Below are positions 11,342-22,788 of a stretch of 64,000 bases of DNA, piece after piece (position 1 is the stretch's first letter; every line of letters begins with the position of its first letter). The translations under genes were made by a program, and so were the position numbers. The DNA comes from Populus alba (Eukaryota; Streptophyta; Magnoliopsida; Malpighiales; Salicaceae): the NCBI RefSeq assembly GCF_005239225.2, contig NC_133293.1, positions 5,518,001 through 5,582,000 of the forward strand, written 5' to 3'. Below the pieces are notes generated by a model, which saw only the letters and a list, made by a program, of their open reading frames with translations, ran no database searches and was not told where the DNA came from.

Positions 11342-14300
11342 TGTCAGAGTGTTGCTTATGGTTTTCGTTTGGTTCTTCTTTAAAAATTATTTTCATGTAA
11401 TCTGCTATTTGACTATTTCAATTTGTGCGGTGGTGCAGTTTCATCACGTGATCATTTCCTTTATTTCTTTTTATGACATTACTTATGCGTGTCCTTTTGA
11501 TCGGTGCATTCTGGCAGGATAAGGTTTGGATTCTACCCTTCATTTTCCTGTTATTGGATGTGATGTTACATTGCTGTTTTAAACCCGGCTGCTCTGACGG
11601 GTCAATTGAGGATCCAGCCAATCTATCCTATAATTTGGGTTGCGTGATTTAAAAAAAAATTTAGTTCAATTTGATTAAGTGGATGAATCAACTCATGATC
11701 CAGTTAACATGATAAAAAACCGGTTTGATTTATTAAAAAAATTAAAATGATATTGTTTTGATTTTTTTAAAACTAAATAATTTAGGTTAAACTATCTAAT
11801 ATGTAATTTAAATTTTATACCGGATTTACCTTAAAACAAGTTTGATAACAATATCTTATATAATTTTGAATTTAAATAACTTAGATTTGGTGAGAAAATA
11901 AAATAAATGGTAGTATAATTGTTGCATATACACACATACTAGGGGGCTGAATTATTGTTTTATAGAAAATGATGATTAGGTGTCAAAATGAAGTACACAA
12001 ATGACAAAAAATCTATAATCTTTGTAAAGTCTGAGTTAATTTGGAATATCCTGGCAAATCAATGGTTCAAATAATAAGACTCAAATAAAATTATAAAAAA
12101 TAAAAGAATTATAAAGCTTTTTTAAAAAAAAAAATAGACCAAAAACATCTAATCTGAAAAAAAAAACTTATAAAATTTAATTTTCAATCAATCACATGTT
12201 ATAGGATAAAATTGATAATAAATTTTAATTATACAAAAAAAATTTAAAACAATAGTAATTAAAAAATAAAAATCCAAAATAAATCTTATATTTAATTGAA
12301 GGGTGAAATTATAAAAAGAAATTTAGTAAAAGAAAAAAAATTAAGAAGAATAAAGATCAAAATTAGTAAAAAAAAAAATTATAATTAAAGGAAAAAAAAT
12401 AAAAAAGAATAATAATACCGAATCAGAAAACATCAATTTAAATTGAAGAATAAAATTAAAAAAAAATCAAAATTTTATAAAAAAATCAAAATTAAAAATT
12501 AAAAAAATAAAAGCTACCGACCAAGAAAATATCTCAATACTCTTAAAAGTCTGTTTTACGATTTTTGACCCACAGTTGCAGTGCACTGCACATGCGGTCT
12601 CGTTTCCAAAGAACGAAAGTACAAGAGGATCTCAATGTGATATAATTCAATTTTCCAAAAAAGAATAGAGCTTGAGAAAATATCAATGCTCTTATCTTAA
12701 GCAAGGATGCCTCGCGCGTCACGTGGGAATTGATAGCTGAAAAATCTTTGGTGCACCACCTACCGCCATTTGCAGGGTCATTGGAAGACTTTGAGAAAGT
12801 CCTCTTTCTTTAATTTTAGGATTTAAATCTTAAGGTAAATTACAATGAGTCCTCTGAGGTGTTATAAAATCACAATAATTATTCATGTAGTTTTTAATCA
12901 AGAATAACAAACGAGTAAATATTAAATATAACATAAATTATATCAAGATATTTGAGTGATTAAAGATGATTCATCACCCTAGATGAATTTATATAAAAAA
13001 AATGTATCACATATTATCAAATAGTATTGATTGTAAAATCCTTAAATAAGATAAAATGATATTTGAAAAAGTTTCAAATCTTATTCAAATAATTAATGAC
13101 TATGGTGTTGAAAATAAATATGACTTGACAAAGCAAACAAACTTTATGCTCAAATCTCTATATCAGAAAATTCTTGATGAAGAGATAATAATTACATTAA
13201 AAATTGATCATCAAAAGGTTAAGTTAAATCATTTAATATTTTCCTAATATTGAGGTTCGTGATACTTTACTAGATATTGCATTTTATTTTCAAATATAAA
13301 TCAATTAATTTTTAAATTAATATAAGTTAAATTATTGAACTTATTTTAATTCTAGTTTAATTAGGATTATGATTTATATTTAAACCAATATATTAAAGAA
13401 ATGGGTCACACATATTAAGAACTATTACTGAAAAATTAAAATGTGATGATCAATCAAGTGTGACTTGATTATAAATAAATTTTAAAAATTAAGGACTATA
13501 ATGTAATTTATATAGGAATCATAATTCTAAACCTAGAAGAATTAAGTAGAGACTTGATTACATATATTTTTAAATTTTTCATGAAATAATATATGTGAAA
13601 TTATATAGGAAAAAATTGATATTTTATCATTAATAGATTATCAGGTTTTTCTTATAAATAGAATATTATACCTTATATTTTTCTTATGACTTGATGATAT
13701 AATAAGTGATTAGATAGACACTCACCGCATAGATACTCCTACATAGATAAATAAAGTAGAGAGAAACAAAAAAGAAGTACCACTTAAGGCATAACAATCT
13801 TTCTCTTACGTTTTAAGAGATGTTTTTTATTTGATGGTCCTTGTAAATTACAATTAAATACTAGAAAACTAGATTGCTTATAATTTGTGATAATCAAACA
13901 TTAAAAAGTTGATTAAATCTAAAAAAAAATTTGATTTTCTAGTAATTTTTGCTCAAACTCTAAACAATACTAGATAGCATAATGAAATCTTTGAGACTCC
14001 TAAAGATTTTTAAAAATATTGTTCTCACTGCGTTTATATATTTTGGGAAATTCAACATGATGTTTAGTAAAGTTTCTCTAAATCCTTTCATTTAAATGAT
14101 TTTTTTATTAATGGATTTTTTCAAAAAATTTACTATTTTTTTAATTCTTTTGTTTAAAGGATTCAAAGATGACATATGATAACAAAGTTTTATCTAATTT
14201 AATCATCTGCTGGATTTTAGTCTAATTTTATTATTTTTAGATTTTTTTTCTAGTTATTATCTATTTTTCATTAAGAAAAAGTTGATCCACTAAAATAGCC

Positions 14301-14380
14301 AATAAAATCCAAAGTAGATTAAAAGTAATTCTATCATGTAGAGTTTCAACTAACATATTCATTGGTAAAGTGATTTATCG
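11342..14380. other. AT-rich intergenic spacer upstream of the ILL6-like gene
   Basis: The first few hundred bases should carry the ILL6-like promoter. Beyond a MITE-like element (11575-11850), a 14-bp palindrome (12577-12590) and a small GC-richer island at 12550-12790 with a CACGTG box, the sequence is poly-A/T-rich with no supportable gene. Confidence 0.5.
11575..11850. mobile_element. MITE-like element, GACCC/ACCCGG-rich family
   Basis: The left end TGTTTTAAACCCGGC and the right end read inward TGTTATCAAACTTG form a weak terminal inverted repeat. The interior has the gggtc, cggtttg and gatccagtt words seen in the other small elements of this window. No clear target duplication was found. 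Confidence 0.4.
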
Positions 14381-15640
14381 ATAAAATAAATTTTTTTATA
14401 TGTATTGGAATTTAAATGGGCAAGTCATCCATAAAAATAGATCAATGTTAGAATTTTAAAATGGATAAGTCGCCCGGAATAATTATACCAATTTTAAAGA
14501 AGCATGGATGCTTGCTGAAATTCTTTTAAATTTTAAAATTGACAAGTCACCCGTGAAAATAGATAAGTGTGACAGTGTATGGGCACATCGCCCGTAAAAA
14601 TAGACTATTTTTTTTAACTTCAAAAAAGACAGGTCACCTATGATGATGAGATTATTAAAAAAAACAAAAACAAAGTCCTTAAATGAATGGATTATTGAGC
14701 AAGCTAAGTAGACATTTTTTCTTTACAAACTTATAGCACAAAATATTGATAAGGTTTTACTTCATATGCATTGTAAAGAGCTCTTCTGTTACTATCAATT
14801 TTTGACCTATTTTTTTGATAAATTTTTGAGAAAAAAAAATAAAAAACAACAAAAAACCCAAAAAATATGTTTTTGACATCTTTGCGTCACTTACAATGTT
14901 TTTTTCTACACATTCATTTCTTATCGTGTTTGTTAAGTTGATGCAGAAGCTACTTTTTAAAAAAGATACAAAGAAAAAAAAATCAAAATTTACAAGGTGT
15001 CAAATATAAAAAGAAAGAAGTTGAGAACCAATTTGTTTTTTTGATTTACTTGGTCACAAAGTTTGTTTTGGGATCATGTAATATTAAAAATAACAAATAA
15101 ATTTTCTTATAAATAGGCGGTGATTACACACACAAAAACAAAAAAGAAATTTATGGAAGTAATTAGACGAGAATTAGTTAGAGGAAGAAACCTAAACACT
15201 CTCCCACCAGCACACACACGGAAGAAAGGAAAAACAGGAAAAAAAAAAAAAAAACAGAAAACCCAGAGAGCAACATAGAAACAAAATTAACTTTTCTCTC
15301 CTAGTCACTGGTTTCTTCTTCTCTCCAGCAGCAGCCAGTATGATCTCAGTCGTCAACAATTTCCTGCTTCAACAAGAAGCAGTATCTGTCCAACCTCAAG
15401 CATCAACAACTTTGCTTCTAGTTGGGAGTCTCGTCCACATCATTCGTTTCGGTCAAGATTAGCTACAACGTTAACTCACCCTCAGCCATGTCTTTCAACC
15501 GTAAGTCTCAGTCAGCCATGACAACCACCCAACAACACCAGCAAGCCATTACTGTTTTTTCTTCATGCAACTTCCCTCTCATCTTCCCAAAGTAACAGTG
15601 CTTGTGTTCCTCGGCCACTTCAGTACTTCAATTGTTGAAA
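14380..15640 (+). mobile_element. Probable LTR (U3-R-U5) fragment with TATA box and U3 repeats
   Basis: Degenerate direct repeats at 14405-14650 (acaagtcacccgtgaaaatagat and variants, period about 60-70 bp) precede a TATA box at 15106-15120 (cttataaataggcgg). Then comes a GC-richer leader rich in CTTCTTCTC/CAGCAGCAG with no long open frame (15150-15600). This is the layout of a plant LTR promoter and leader. Neither end with TG/CA and target duplication could be fixed; the right side is cut by the miniature element at 15645-16287. A real promoter of a lost gene is the alternative. Confidence 0.4.
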
Positions 15641-15644
15641 AAAT

Positions 15645-16287
15645 TAAGAAAAAAATCTATGTGAATATAGATTATCTATGTGAATATAGACGTTGTAAAT
15701 TATGAAATTTAAAAAAATATTTTAAAAATTTTTTAGAAATAATATAATTTTTTTTCTTGTGAGCATAGATTATATATACAAAAAAGTTTCAAATCCCACA
15801 TTAAAAAAATAAACTTTTTTTTTTGGAACATAGAATATATATATTAAAGAGTCTTAAATTTCACATTGAAAAGATACTATGTTATTGTTTTAAATTGAAT
15901 ATTTAAACCAAATTTTTTTTTTATTCCACATTGAAAAAAACATAATTTTTTTCTTGAAAAAAATAAAGTATATATACTAAAGAGTTTTCAAATCTCACAT
16001 TGAAAAAATAAAATATTTTTCTAATATTTATATAGTGAACATTAAAAAAATAGTAATAACCAACTAAAAAAATATAAAAAAAGAGGGGTATGTGAGAAAA
16101 ACGACATTAAAAAAAGAGAGAGAAAAACACTAGACCTCGTCCGAGTTTGCCCGGGTCGCTCGAGTCATTGATCGACCTATCAAATTGACCAGGTTTTGTT
16201 AGGTTATTGCACCGACCGGTCTTTAACAAACCCAGATCAATCCAGCCATCGGGTTGACAGGTCAGGCCGGTCCAGGTTTAATAACAG
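15645..16287 (-). mobile_element. Mutator-like miniature element, truncated inverted copy
   Basis: Read on the minus strand this matches the element at 18768-19633: it starts CTGTTATTAAACC, continues with the GACCGG.CTTTAACAAACCC block, then several TTTTTCAATGTGNGATTTGAAA...TATGTTC units. The far terminal inverted repeat is missing near 15645, so the copy is truncated. Confidence 0.6.
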
Positions 16288-16690
16288 TGGTTATTATAGT
16301 CTCATAACCTAGATCACAACTTTGACAGACCAAAGTTAATATGAATCAATCTAATATGTTGTTATCTTAATATTTTTAAAAAGCATTGTCTTGAATTTTT
16401 TTAATTAAATTATTTTTATTGGTTGTTTGTGTTGTCTTTGAACCTATAAATTCATTGGATCAAATCAAGCTACTGTTATATAATTTAATTTTTTTAAAAA
16501 AATAATATTAGGAACATTTTTTATGTTAATTTTTTTTATCCGACCCATTTCGTGGCACGGGCAAACAATATAGTGTAAATCGATATCAAGGTATATTTAT
16601 TCTAATTGGAATTGTCCAACTAGTTTTCACTGTAGAGCAACGAAGCAAATTCATTGCTTTTAGAACCTTTGTTAAAAAATGAAGGTGAAA

Positions 16691-16727
<37 letters not shown>

Positions 16728-18170
16728 TGTGTGTATAGTTCAATACTAACAATTTCTTTTACTGCATTTTTCTTCTTGTGTGTTTATTTAATTTAGGCAA
16801 AAGTAATAGTTTCGTTTGCTTTTCTGATAGCATATTGGCATAGCAGCAAGAGAACTTCTTATAACATATTTATTTATTTATGAGATTAAAAGTTTGAATC
16901 TCACTTATTATAGCTTGTTTTAGAATATCCATGTCTTTACACATGAGTATAGATACATTCAAAAATATAAAAAGGTTTGTTTTTCCTGTAGTTTTAAATT
17001 TGAGTTCTATTATTATTAATATTGATATTCACTAGAGACTTACATAGTTGTTAACCTCACGGCGTATAATGATTAGTTGAAGTGTGCGTAACCTGACTCG
17101 AACATCCCATATAAATCAATAAAAAAATAGATACATTCAAAAATATCTTAATATTCCATGTCTAAGAAATAATGCAATATAAAAATAATGTAATATGCAA
17201 TACCTTATATATGGGTGCAATTAAGACCCTTTCAAATAAAAATAAAATAATGTAATATAAACATAATATTCCATGTCAAAAAAATATGAAATAACCTACC
17301 AGCTTCCTACTTTTTTTTTTTTTTTTTTTTTAAATCAGCCCAGCAATTTCAATTACCTTATTTTGAAAAGTGTTTAATGATTCAGAAGAAACCACTGTTT
17401 CCAAGGAAAAATTTTTGTTTCCTGTAATGATTACTGTAAAGAAAATTCATAAATATGAGTTGATTTTCTACGTCAACTCCTTAACATAGTCATATCTTAG
17501 TGGGATTTTAAATTGCAGTTTTCTTCAATAAAATAATAGATTAAAGTTCTATATATTAAGGGAAAAGTAGCTCAATTATTTCTTATATTTTATGCCTAAT
17601 ATCAACAATTTACCAATAATATGAATCATGTAACTTAAATATTCTCTTATACTTAATTAACAAAAGCTAATTGAGAGGGAAAAATATTTTTCGCTGTGAG
17701 AGGATTAGCTATTAGGGGTATTGACCAGTTTATCATTTTTAAAAATTGATAAATTAGCTATTAGAATAATGTGATTTTTTCACAAGATTTATTAGTTGTT
17801 ATTGGATTAATTGGGAACGAGTAGGACTTTATGCATTTTAAAAGGATGATGAAATGAATAAATTACTCTTAAAAACAAAACTTATTTGATTGGTATCTAG
17901 AGGTTTTTTTATATTTCCATTATAATTTTTTAGTTATTATCAAGTTGATTGAGAGGACAATTTGATATTTTAATAAATATAAAATATAATTGAAAAATAA
18001 AAGTTGACTAACACATGCAACGCACACACCAACAAGAGGGAGGCATCCACGGTCTTTTGGTGGCGCATACAACGTCCAAACAACAGCTTTTGTGATGGCA
18101 CTGGAACATTGAGGCATCTCTTTTTACGTGGGGCAATTTGTATTGTCATTTACGCGACTGTGTGTTGTCA
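16288..18170. other. AT-rich intergenic spacer
   Basis: Only AT-rich sequence with simple repeats was seen, including an (AT)n run at 16693-16734 followed by (GT)n and a 22-base poly-T near 17312. A GC-richer patch at 18000-18120 has no convincing coding content. Confidence 0.5.
16693..16742. repeat. (AT)n(GT)n compound microsatellite
   Basis: About 42 bases of AT followed by GCGTGTGTGT. Confidence 0.95.
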
Positions 18171-18179
18171 ATGGCTTCT

Positions 18180-20200
18180 TATTTCTTTTTCTTCTTTCTT
18201 TTTTCTTTCTTTTCCCCTTGAAATTCAAACTAACTTTTCAAAATTTTCCTCTCATTTACTGATATTTCAACTTTAGTCATCTTTTTTTATATTTATAATT
18301 TTTGCTTTTAGTCCTTTTGTCAAGTTTCTATTTGTTTTTAATTTCATAATTAAATCCATAATTGTGATTTGTTATTTTTTTTTAAAATATGATTCTCATT
18401 TTTTTGGTTTTGATTTTTTCTTTTTTTAGGATCTTGTTGTGAATTTAATTTTTCCCTTTAATTCAAAATTCTAGGTTGTCCTCTTATTTATCTTTTATTT
18501 CGAATTTGATCATCATTCTCTTAAGTGTAATTTTTTTGTTTTGGATCATTTTGTATAATTTTTTTTTCAATGTTATCCTTCAACATTTGATTTGTTATGA
18601 ATTGGGTTTTGTGATTTTTTTAGATAGGGTGCTTTCGGTTTAGTAACTTGAGTCACATGTTTGAAAAATTAACATCATTTTTTTCACTTATTTTTTTTAT
18701 TTCATCCTTTGACGTTCTTTATTTTGAAAAATAGTCTTCGTGATTTTCTTTAATTTTCTTTTAATCACTGTTATTAAATTCAGATCAGCTCGACCGGTCC
18801 GGGTTTGTTAAAAGACCGGCCGATGCAACAACTTGGCAAAACCTAGTAGACCCGGCGGGTAGACACATGACCTGGACGAACCCGGACAAGACCTGGTGTT
18901 TTAATTTTTTCAAATGTGGTTTTTCTCCAATACCCTTTTTTTTATAATTTTTTTTAGTTAGTTATTAACACTTTTTAAAGTTCACTATATAAATATTAGA
19001 AAAATATTTTATTTTTTAATATGGAATTTGAAACCCTTTAGTATAAATACTCTATGTTCCTAGAAAAAAAGTTGTTTTTCAATGTGGGATTTGAAACTTT
19101 TCATATATATACTTTATGTTTACAAGAAAAAAAGTTATGTTTTTTTAATATGAGATTTGAAACCCTTTAGTGTGTGTGTGTGTGTGTGTGTGTATTCTAT
19201 GTTCCCAAAAAAAAATTATTTTTTTAATGTGGGATTTGAAGCTTTTTCTTATATATACTCTATGTTCAAAAAGAAAAAATTATGTTTTTTTTAATGTGGG
19301 ATTTGAAGCTCTTTAAATATACTTTATGTTCATAAGAAAAAAGTTATTTTTTCCATGCGAGATTTAAAGCCTTTTAGTTTATATAATCTATGTTCATAAA
19401 AAAAAAAAGTTATGTTTTTTTTCAATGTGAGATAAAAAAACTTTTTAAAATATTATCTTAAACTTCATTATTTACAACATGTATAGCCTATATTCACATG
19501 AATTTTTTCTTAATTTTTTCATATGAAATATTAAAAATTTAATTATTATTTTTTAATTTTTTCGGTTGACCTATGAAACCCGGGACTCGACCCCTTGGCC
19601 GGGTTAACCCTTGGGCCGAGTTTGATAACTATACTTTTAATCAGATTATTTCAATCTTATGACTTATATAGCAGATTTGGCTAGTTAACTCAAGTATTTT
19701 TTTAGGATCGGTTTTTTTTTATATCTTTGTTTTGGCATCTTCCTTCAATATTATGTTATTTTTAAAATTAAGCTTTGTTATTCTTTTAGTTTTTTTTTCT
19801 ATTAGGTTATCTCCTTTGCATAATCTAATTTGCTAAGTTTGGTGGCCTTACCTGGGTTTGCATTTGTTTTATATTTTTGGGCTCATTTTTGTTGATTATT
19901 TTTTGTCTTTCAGTTTTATTATTTTATATTTGGATTGTTAGGAATTGGTCATTGTTATTTGTTTTTTCAATTTTTTTTATATTGGTTTGTTCTCACAACC
20001 TGTGTTATGAGTTTTTCATGCTAACTTTTTTCTTTCAGTTTTATTATTCTATATTTAGATTGTTAAGAATTGGTCTTTGTTATTTTTTTTAATTTGTTTT
20101 TTATATTAATGTGTCCTCACAATCCAGGTATTAAGTTTGTCATACTAGCTTCAATTGACTAAAAAAAACTTTATAATTTTTTTTTCTTTTAACAAGATCA
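18180..20200 (+). repeat. T-rich dispersed repeat region around the Mutator-like element
   Basis: The plus strand is very T-rich with recurring words (ttttgattttt, tttgtcaagtttc, ggatcttgttg, cattttgcctt). The same style recurs at 40.4-43.2 and 57.0-57.7 kb. It carries the Mutator-like insertion at 18768-19633. Open frames such as 19877-20092 are Phe/Leu/Ile-only products of the T-richness and are not genes. Confidence 0.5.
18768..19633 (+). mobile_element. Mutator-like non-autonomous element with 10-bp target duplication
   Basis: The direct repeat CTTTTAATCA flanks the element exactly (18758-18767 and 19634-19643). The left end CTGTTATTAAATTCAG and the right end read inward TATAGTTATCAAACTCGG form an imperfect terminal inverted repeat. 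A 9-11 bp duplication points to the Mutator superfamily. The interior of 866 bp is non-coding: a GACCGG-rich head and tail around five to seven degenerate units of about 60-65 bp (AATGTGGGATTTGAAAC...ATATACTCTATGTTC), one containing a (GT)n run. Confidence 0.75.
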
Positions 20201-20575
20201 ATTCTTCTCTAGTCGATTCATTTACTGTCATTAGTATCTATCACTTAATCCTAAGAAAATTTTCTTTCGCTGAAATTTGTTTTCTTACATTGCTAAAAAG
20301 TTGGTCAGCCCGCGAAAAAGGGCGTGCCACCTATCTATATTATGAAAATTCCTGCGGTAATTGATTAATATAATAATCCCTTGAAGTCGTCAAAACTCTC
20401 TCGTCCAAACTTGTCCATTCGTTTTCCTCTAAAGCCTCTCTTCCACAATTAACCAAAACGTACGTCCTTCACTGATCCTATACCTTGTTAATTTCCCTTA
20501 ATCCATCATCCTTCACATGATTTAACAATTTCCCATCGTTGTTAACTCCATCATATCTTTCAGAAACCTTGCACC

Positions 20576-21571
20576 ATGGCATCTCCTGGCCATAATCTCC
20601 TCATATTACTTCTTTTCTTCATGTCCTTTCCATGTTCAAAGTCCAGACTCTCCGTCGACTACTACAACAAAACATGCCCACAATTCGCTTCTATCATGGA
20701 ACAGATCGTCTCAGACAAGCAAATTGCTAGCCCCACCACTGCTGCCGGCGTTCTTCGCCTCTTCTTCCACGACTGCATGGTGGAAGGCTGTGATGGCTCC
20801 TTGCTCATCACCTCCACATCCTTCAACAAAGCTGAACGGGATACTGACATCGACCAGTCCATCCCTGGAGATGCCTATGACCTTGTCACTCGTGCGAAGA
20901 CTGCCCTCGAGCTCCAGTGCCCCGGCATTGTCTCTTGTGCTGACATTCTAGCCACCGCTGCACGCAACCTTGTCACAATGGTGGGAGGTCCTTACTACCA
21001 TGTGCGTCTAGGACGCAAAGATGGCCTGGTATCCAACGCCTCTCTTGTCGAAGGCAATATTGCTCAACCAACAATGCCATTGTCAGATATCATCTCCCTT
21101 TTTTATTCCAAAGGGTTTTCAGTGCAAGAAATGGTGGCTTTGGTCGGTGCTCATACGATAGGGTTTTCCCATTGCAAAGAATTTAGTCACAGGCTTTTTA
21201 ACTTCAGCAAGGCTTCAGAGACTGACCCTTCATACTACCCCAAATATGCAGAAGGGCTAAGGAAATTGTGCGCAAATTACACGAAGGACCCAACTATGAG
21301 TGCTTATAATGACGTGATGACACCAGGGAAATTCGACAATATGTACTATAAAAATCTGCAGAGGGGGTTAGGGTTGCTGTCAACAGATCAAGCCCTTTCT
21401 GTTGATAGGAGGACCAAGCCCTTCGTAGACTTGTATGCTGCAAATGAGACCGCATTCTTTGAAGCTTTTGCACATGGAATGGAGAAAGTAAGCATTTATA
21501 AGATCAAGACAGGGAAGAAGGGAGAGGTGAGGCACAGGTGCGACCAGTTCAACGATGCCAAGATTGATTAG
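20576..21571 (+). CDS. Class III peroxidase, intronless (PER31/PER41-like)
   Basis: A secreted heme peroxidase that oxidises phenolics with H2O2 in the wall or apoplast. The single open frame of 331 residues has the normal family length. The signal peptide LLILLLFFMSFPCSKS ends around residue 23. Visible landmarks are RLFFHDC (Arg61, distal His65), GCDGSLL (71-77), the salt-bridge region CPGIVSCADIL (115-125), GGPYYHVRLGR (137-147), proximal heme ligand GAHTIGFSHC (His193) and the FDNMYYKNL block. Eight Cys positions of the family appear present, and several Asn-X-Ser/Thr sites fit glycosylation. Most class III genes have three introns; this one has none, as in Arabidopsis PER31 and PER41, whose sequences (KGFTVQEMVAL, GFSHCKEF, MTPxKFDNMYY) it also resembles most from memory. 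The first ATG is used, since it directly precedes the signal peptide. Confidence 0.95.
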   Translation: MASPGHNLLILLLFFMSFPCSKSRLSVDYYNKTCPQFASIMEQIVSDKQIASPTTAAGVLRLFFHDCMVEGCDGSLLITSTSFNKAERDTDIDQSIPGDAYDLVTRAKTALELQCPGIVSCADILATAARNLVTMVGGPYYHVRLGRKDGLVSNASLVEGNIAQPTMPLSDIISLFYSKGFSVQEMVALVGAHTIGFSHCKEFSHRLFNFSKASETDPSYYPKYAEGLRKLCANYTKDPTMSAYNDVMTPGKFDNMYYKNLQRGLGLLSTDQALSVDRRTKPFVDLYAANETAFFEAFAHGMEKVSIYKIKTGKKGEVRHRCDQFNDAKID

Positions 21572-21589
21572 AAATGGTATCATTTCCGG

Positions 21590-22780
21590 CTTTAGTTAGA
21601 AGAGAGGGGTCCATGATTGTGATTAGGGAAGTCTTACTGTTGTTTCTATTATTTCTCTAGAGATACATCCTTACTTTTTTTCCTCTCTTTCTCTTGGGCA
21701 AAAATACATGCACCAAGCACGCACACTTGATGAATGATAATACACTTCCAGAGCAGCACTGTTTGTGATCCGGATATCACGAATGCAGAAGCTGACATAT
21801 CCAGGATGTACGGACTAGTAGTCTTCAAAGCATCATCAAGGCAAGGAGGGAAAGCAGTTTTCCCTGTCCATATATTTGGTACAAAATAATGTAATGTAAG
21901 ATAAGTGTGATTAAGAATCATCTAATGGAATTAAGAATTTAATGTGACCATGATTACGAAGCATATTTCTAGATCACCACCTTCAACTCGCACGAGATTT
22001 CAACAGAAAGCCCATGGAAAACACTGACTGCTAGGTTTTGTTTCTCGGTGAAAATAACCATTGACAAATCATTGAACACACTGTAGAGGAGAGGGACAGA
22101 ACCTCTAGAAGTCGGTGTTTTCTTAATTACATTAAATTAACTAGGATAGTTGAGTGACAGAACCAGAACAACGAAAGAAAGTTGCCACTGCCTATGGTTG
22201 CACTATCAGTAACAACGGATTTTCAAGACGGAAGAGTTGAAATGGAAGTGACCTAACTACAAACCAATTATTGTCCCACTTGGGCAGTACAGAACATGTG
22301 CATGATGCGGTTATTATCTTCCATTTTAAAATAAGAACCGCTGCCAAACGTTGATGAGGATCTTCATGAATAATTAATGCAATTTACAAGTACGTGTTCC
22401 TACAATCTGGGGGAAAGAACAATAGAATGACCAAAAGGAGTGCACAAAGGAAGGAATTTTACAATATCAACGAGATGCTGTCATTCTTACAACCTGGCAG
22501 AACATGACCGCAAGACAAAACCACCATCTGCACTTCACATGGTAGAACAATAGAATGACCACTCATGGTCGAGAAATTGCTTAACCTCATACTTTACTAG
22601 CACTAGCGCCAGAACACAAGGAAATTAATGTGTGCAGACAGTTAATCCATTAACCCTAGTGCATCAGATCCAGCCTCCCGTATCCAGCTACGATTTTGCA
22701 TTCACAGCAGGAGTACCATTAAACTACTGTCCAAGGCAAGGACACAACATGCAATAAGAAAAAGCAAATGTCGCAGATCT
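21590..22780. other. Convergent 3' regions of the peroxidase and the J-protein gene
   Basis: About 1.2 kb of ordinary-composition non-coding DNA between two convergent genes. It should contain both polyadenylation regions. The word acaatagaatgacca occurs twice (near 22420 and 22547). No gene is visible. Confidence 0.5.
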
Positions 22781-22788
22781 TACCATAT

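Noticed and set aside
19877..20364. Hydrophobic frames in T-rich DNA, apparently multi-pass membrane
   Set aside because: Phe/Leu/Ile-rich translation of T-rich repeats; no start context or family motif.
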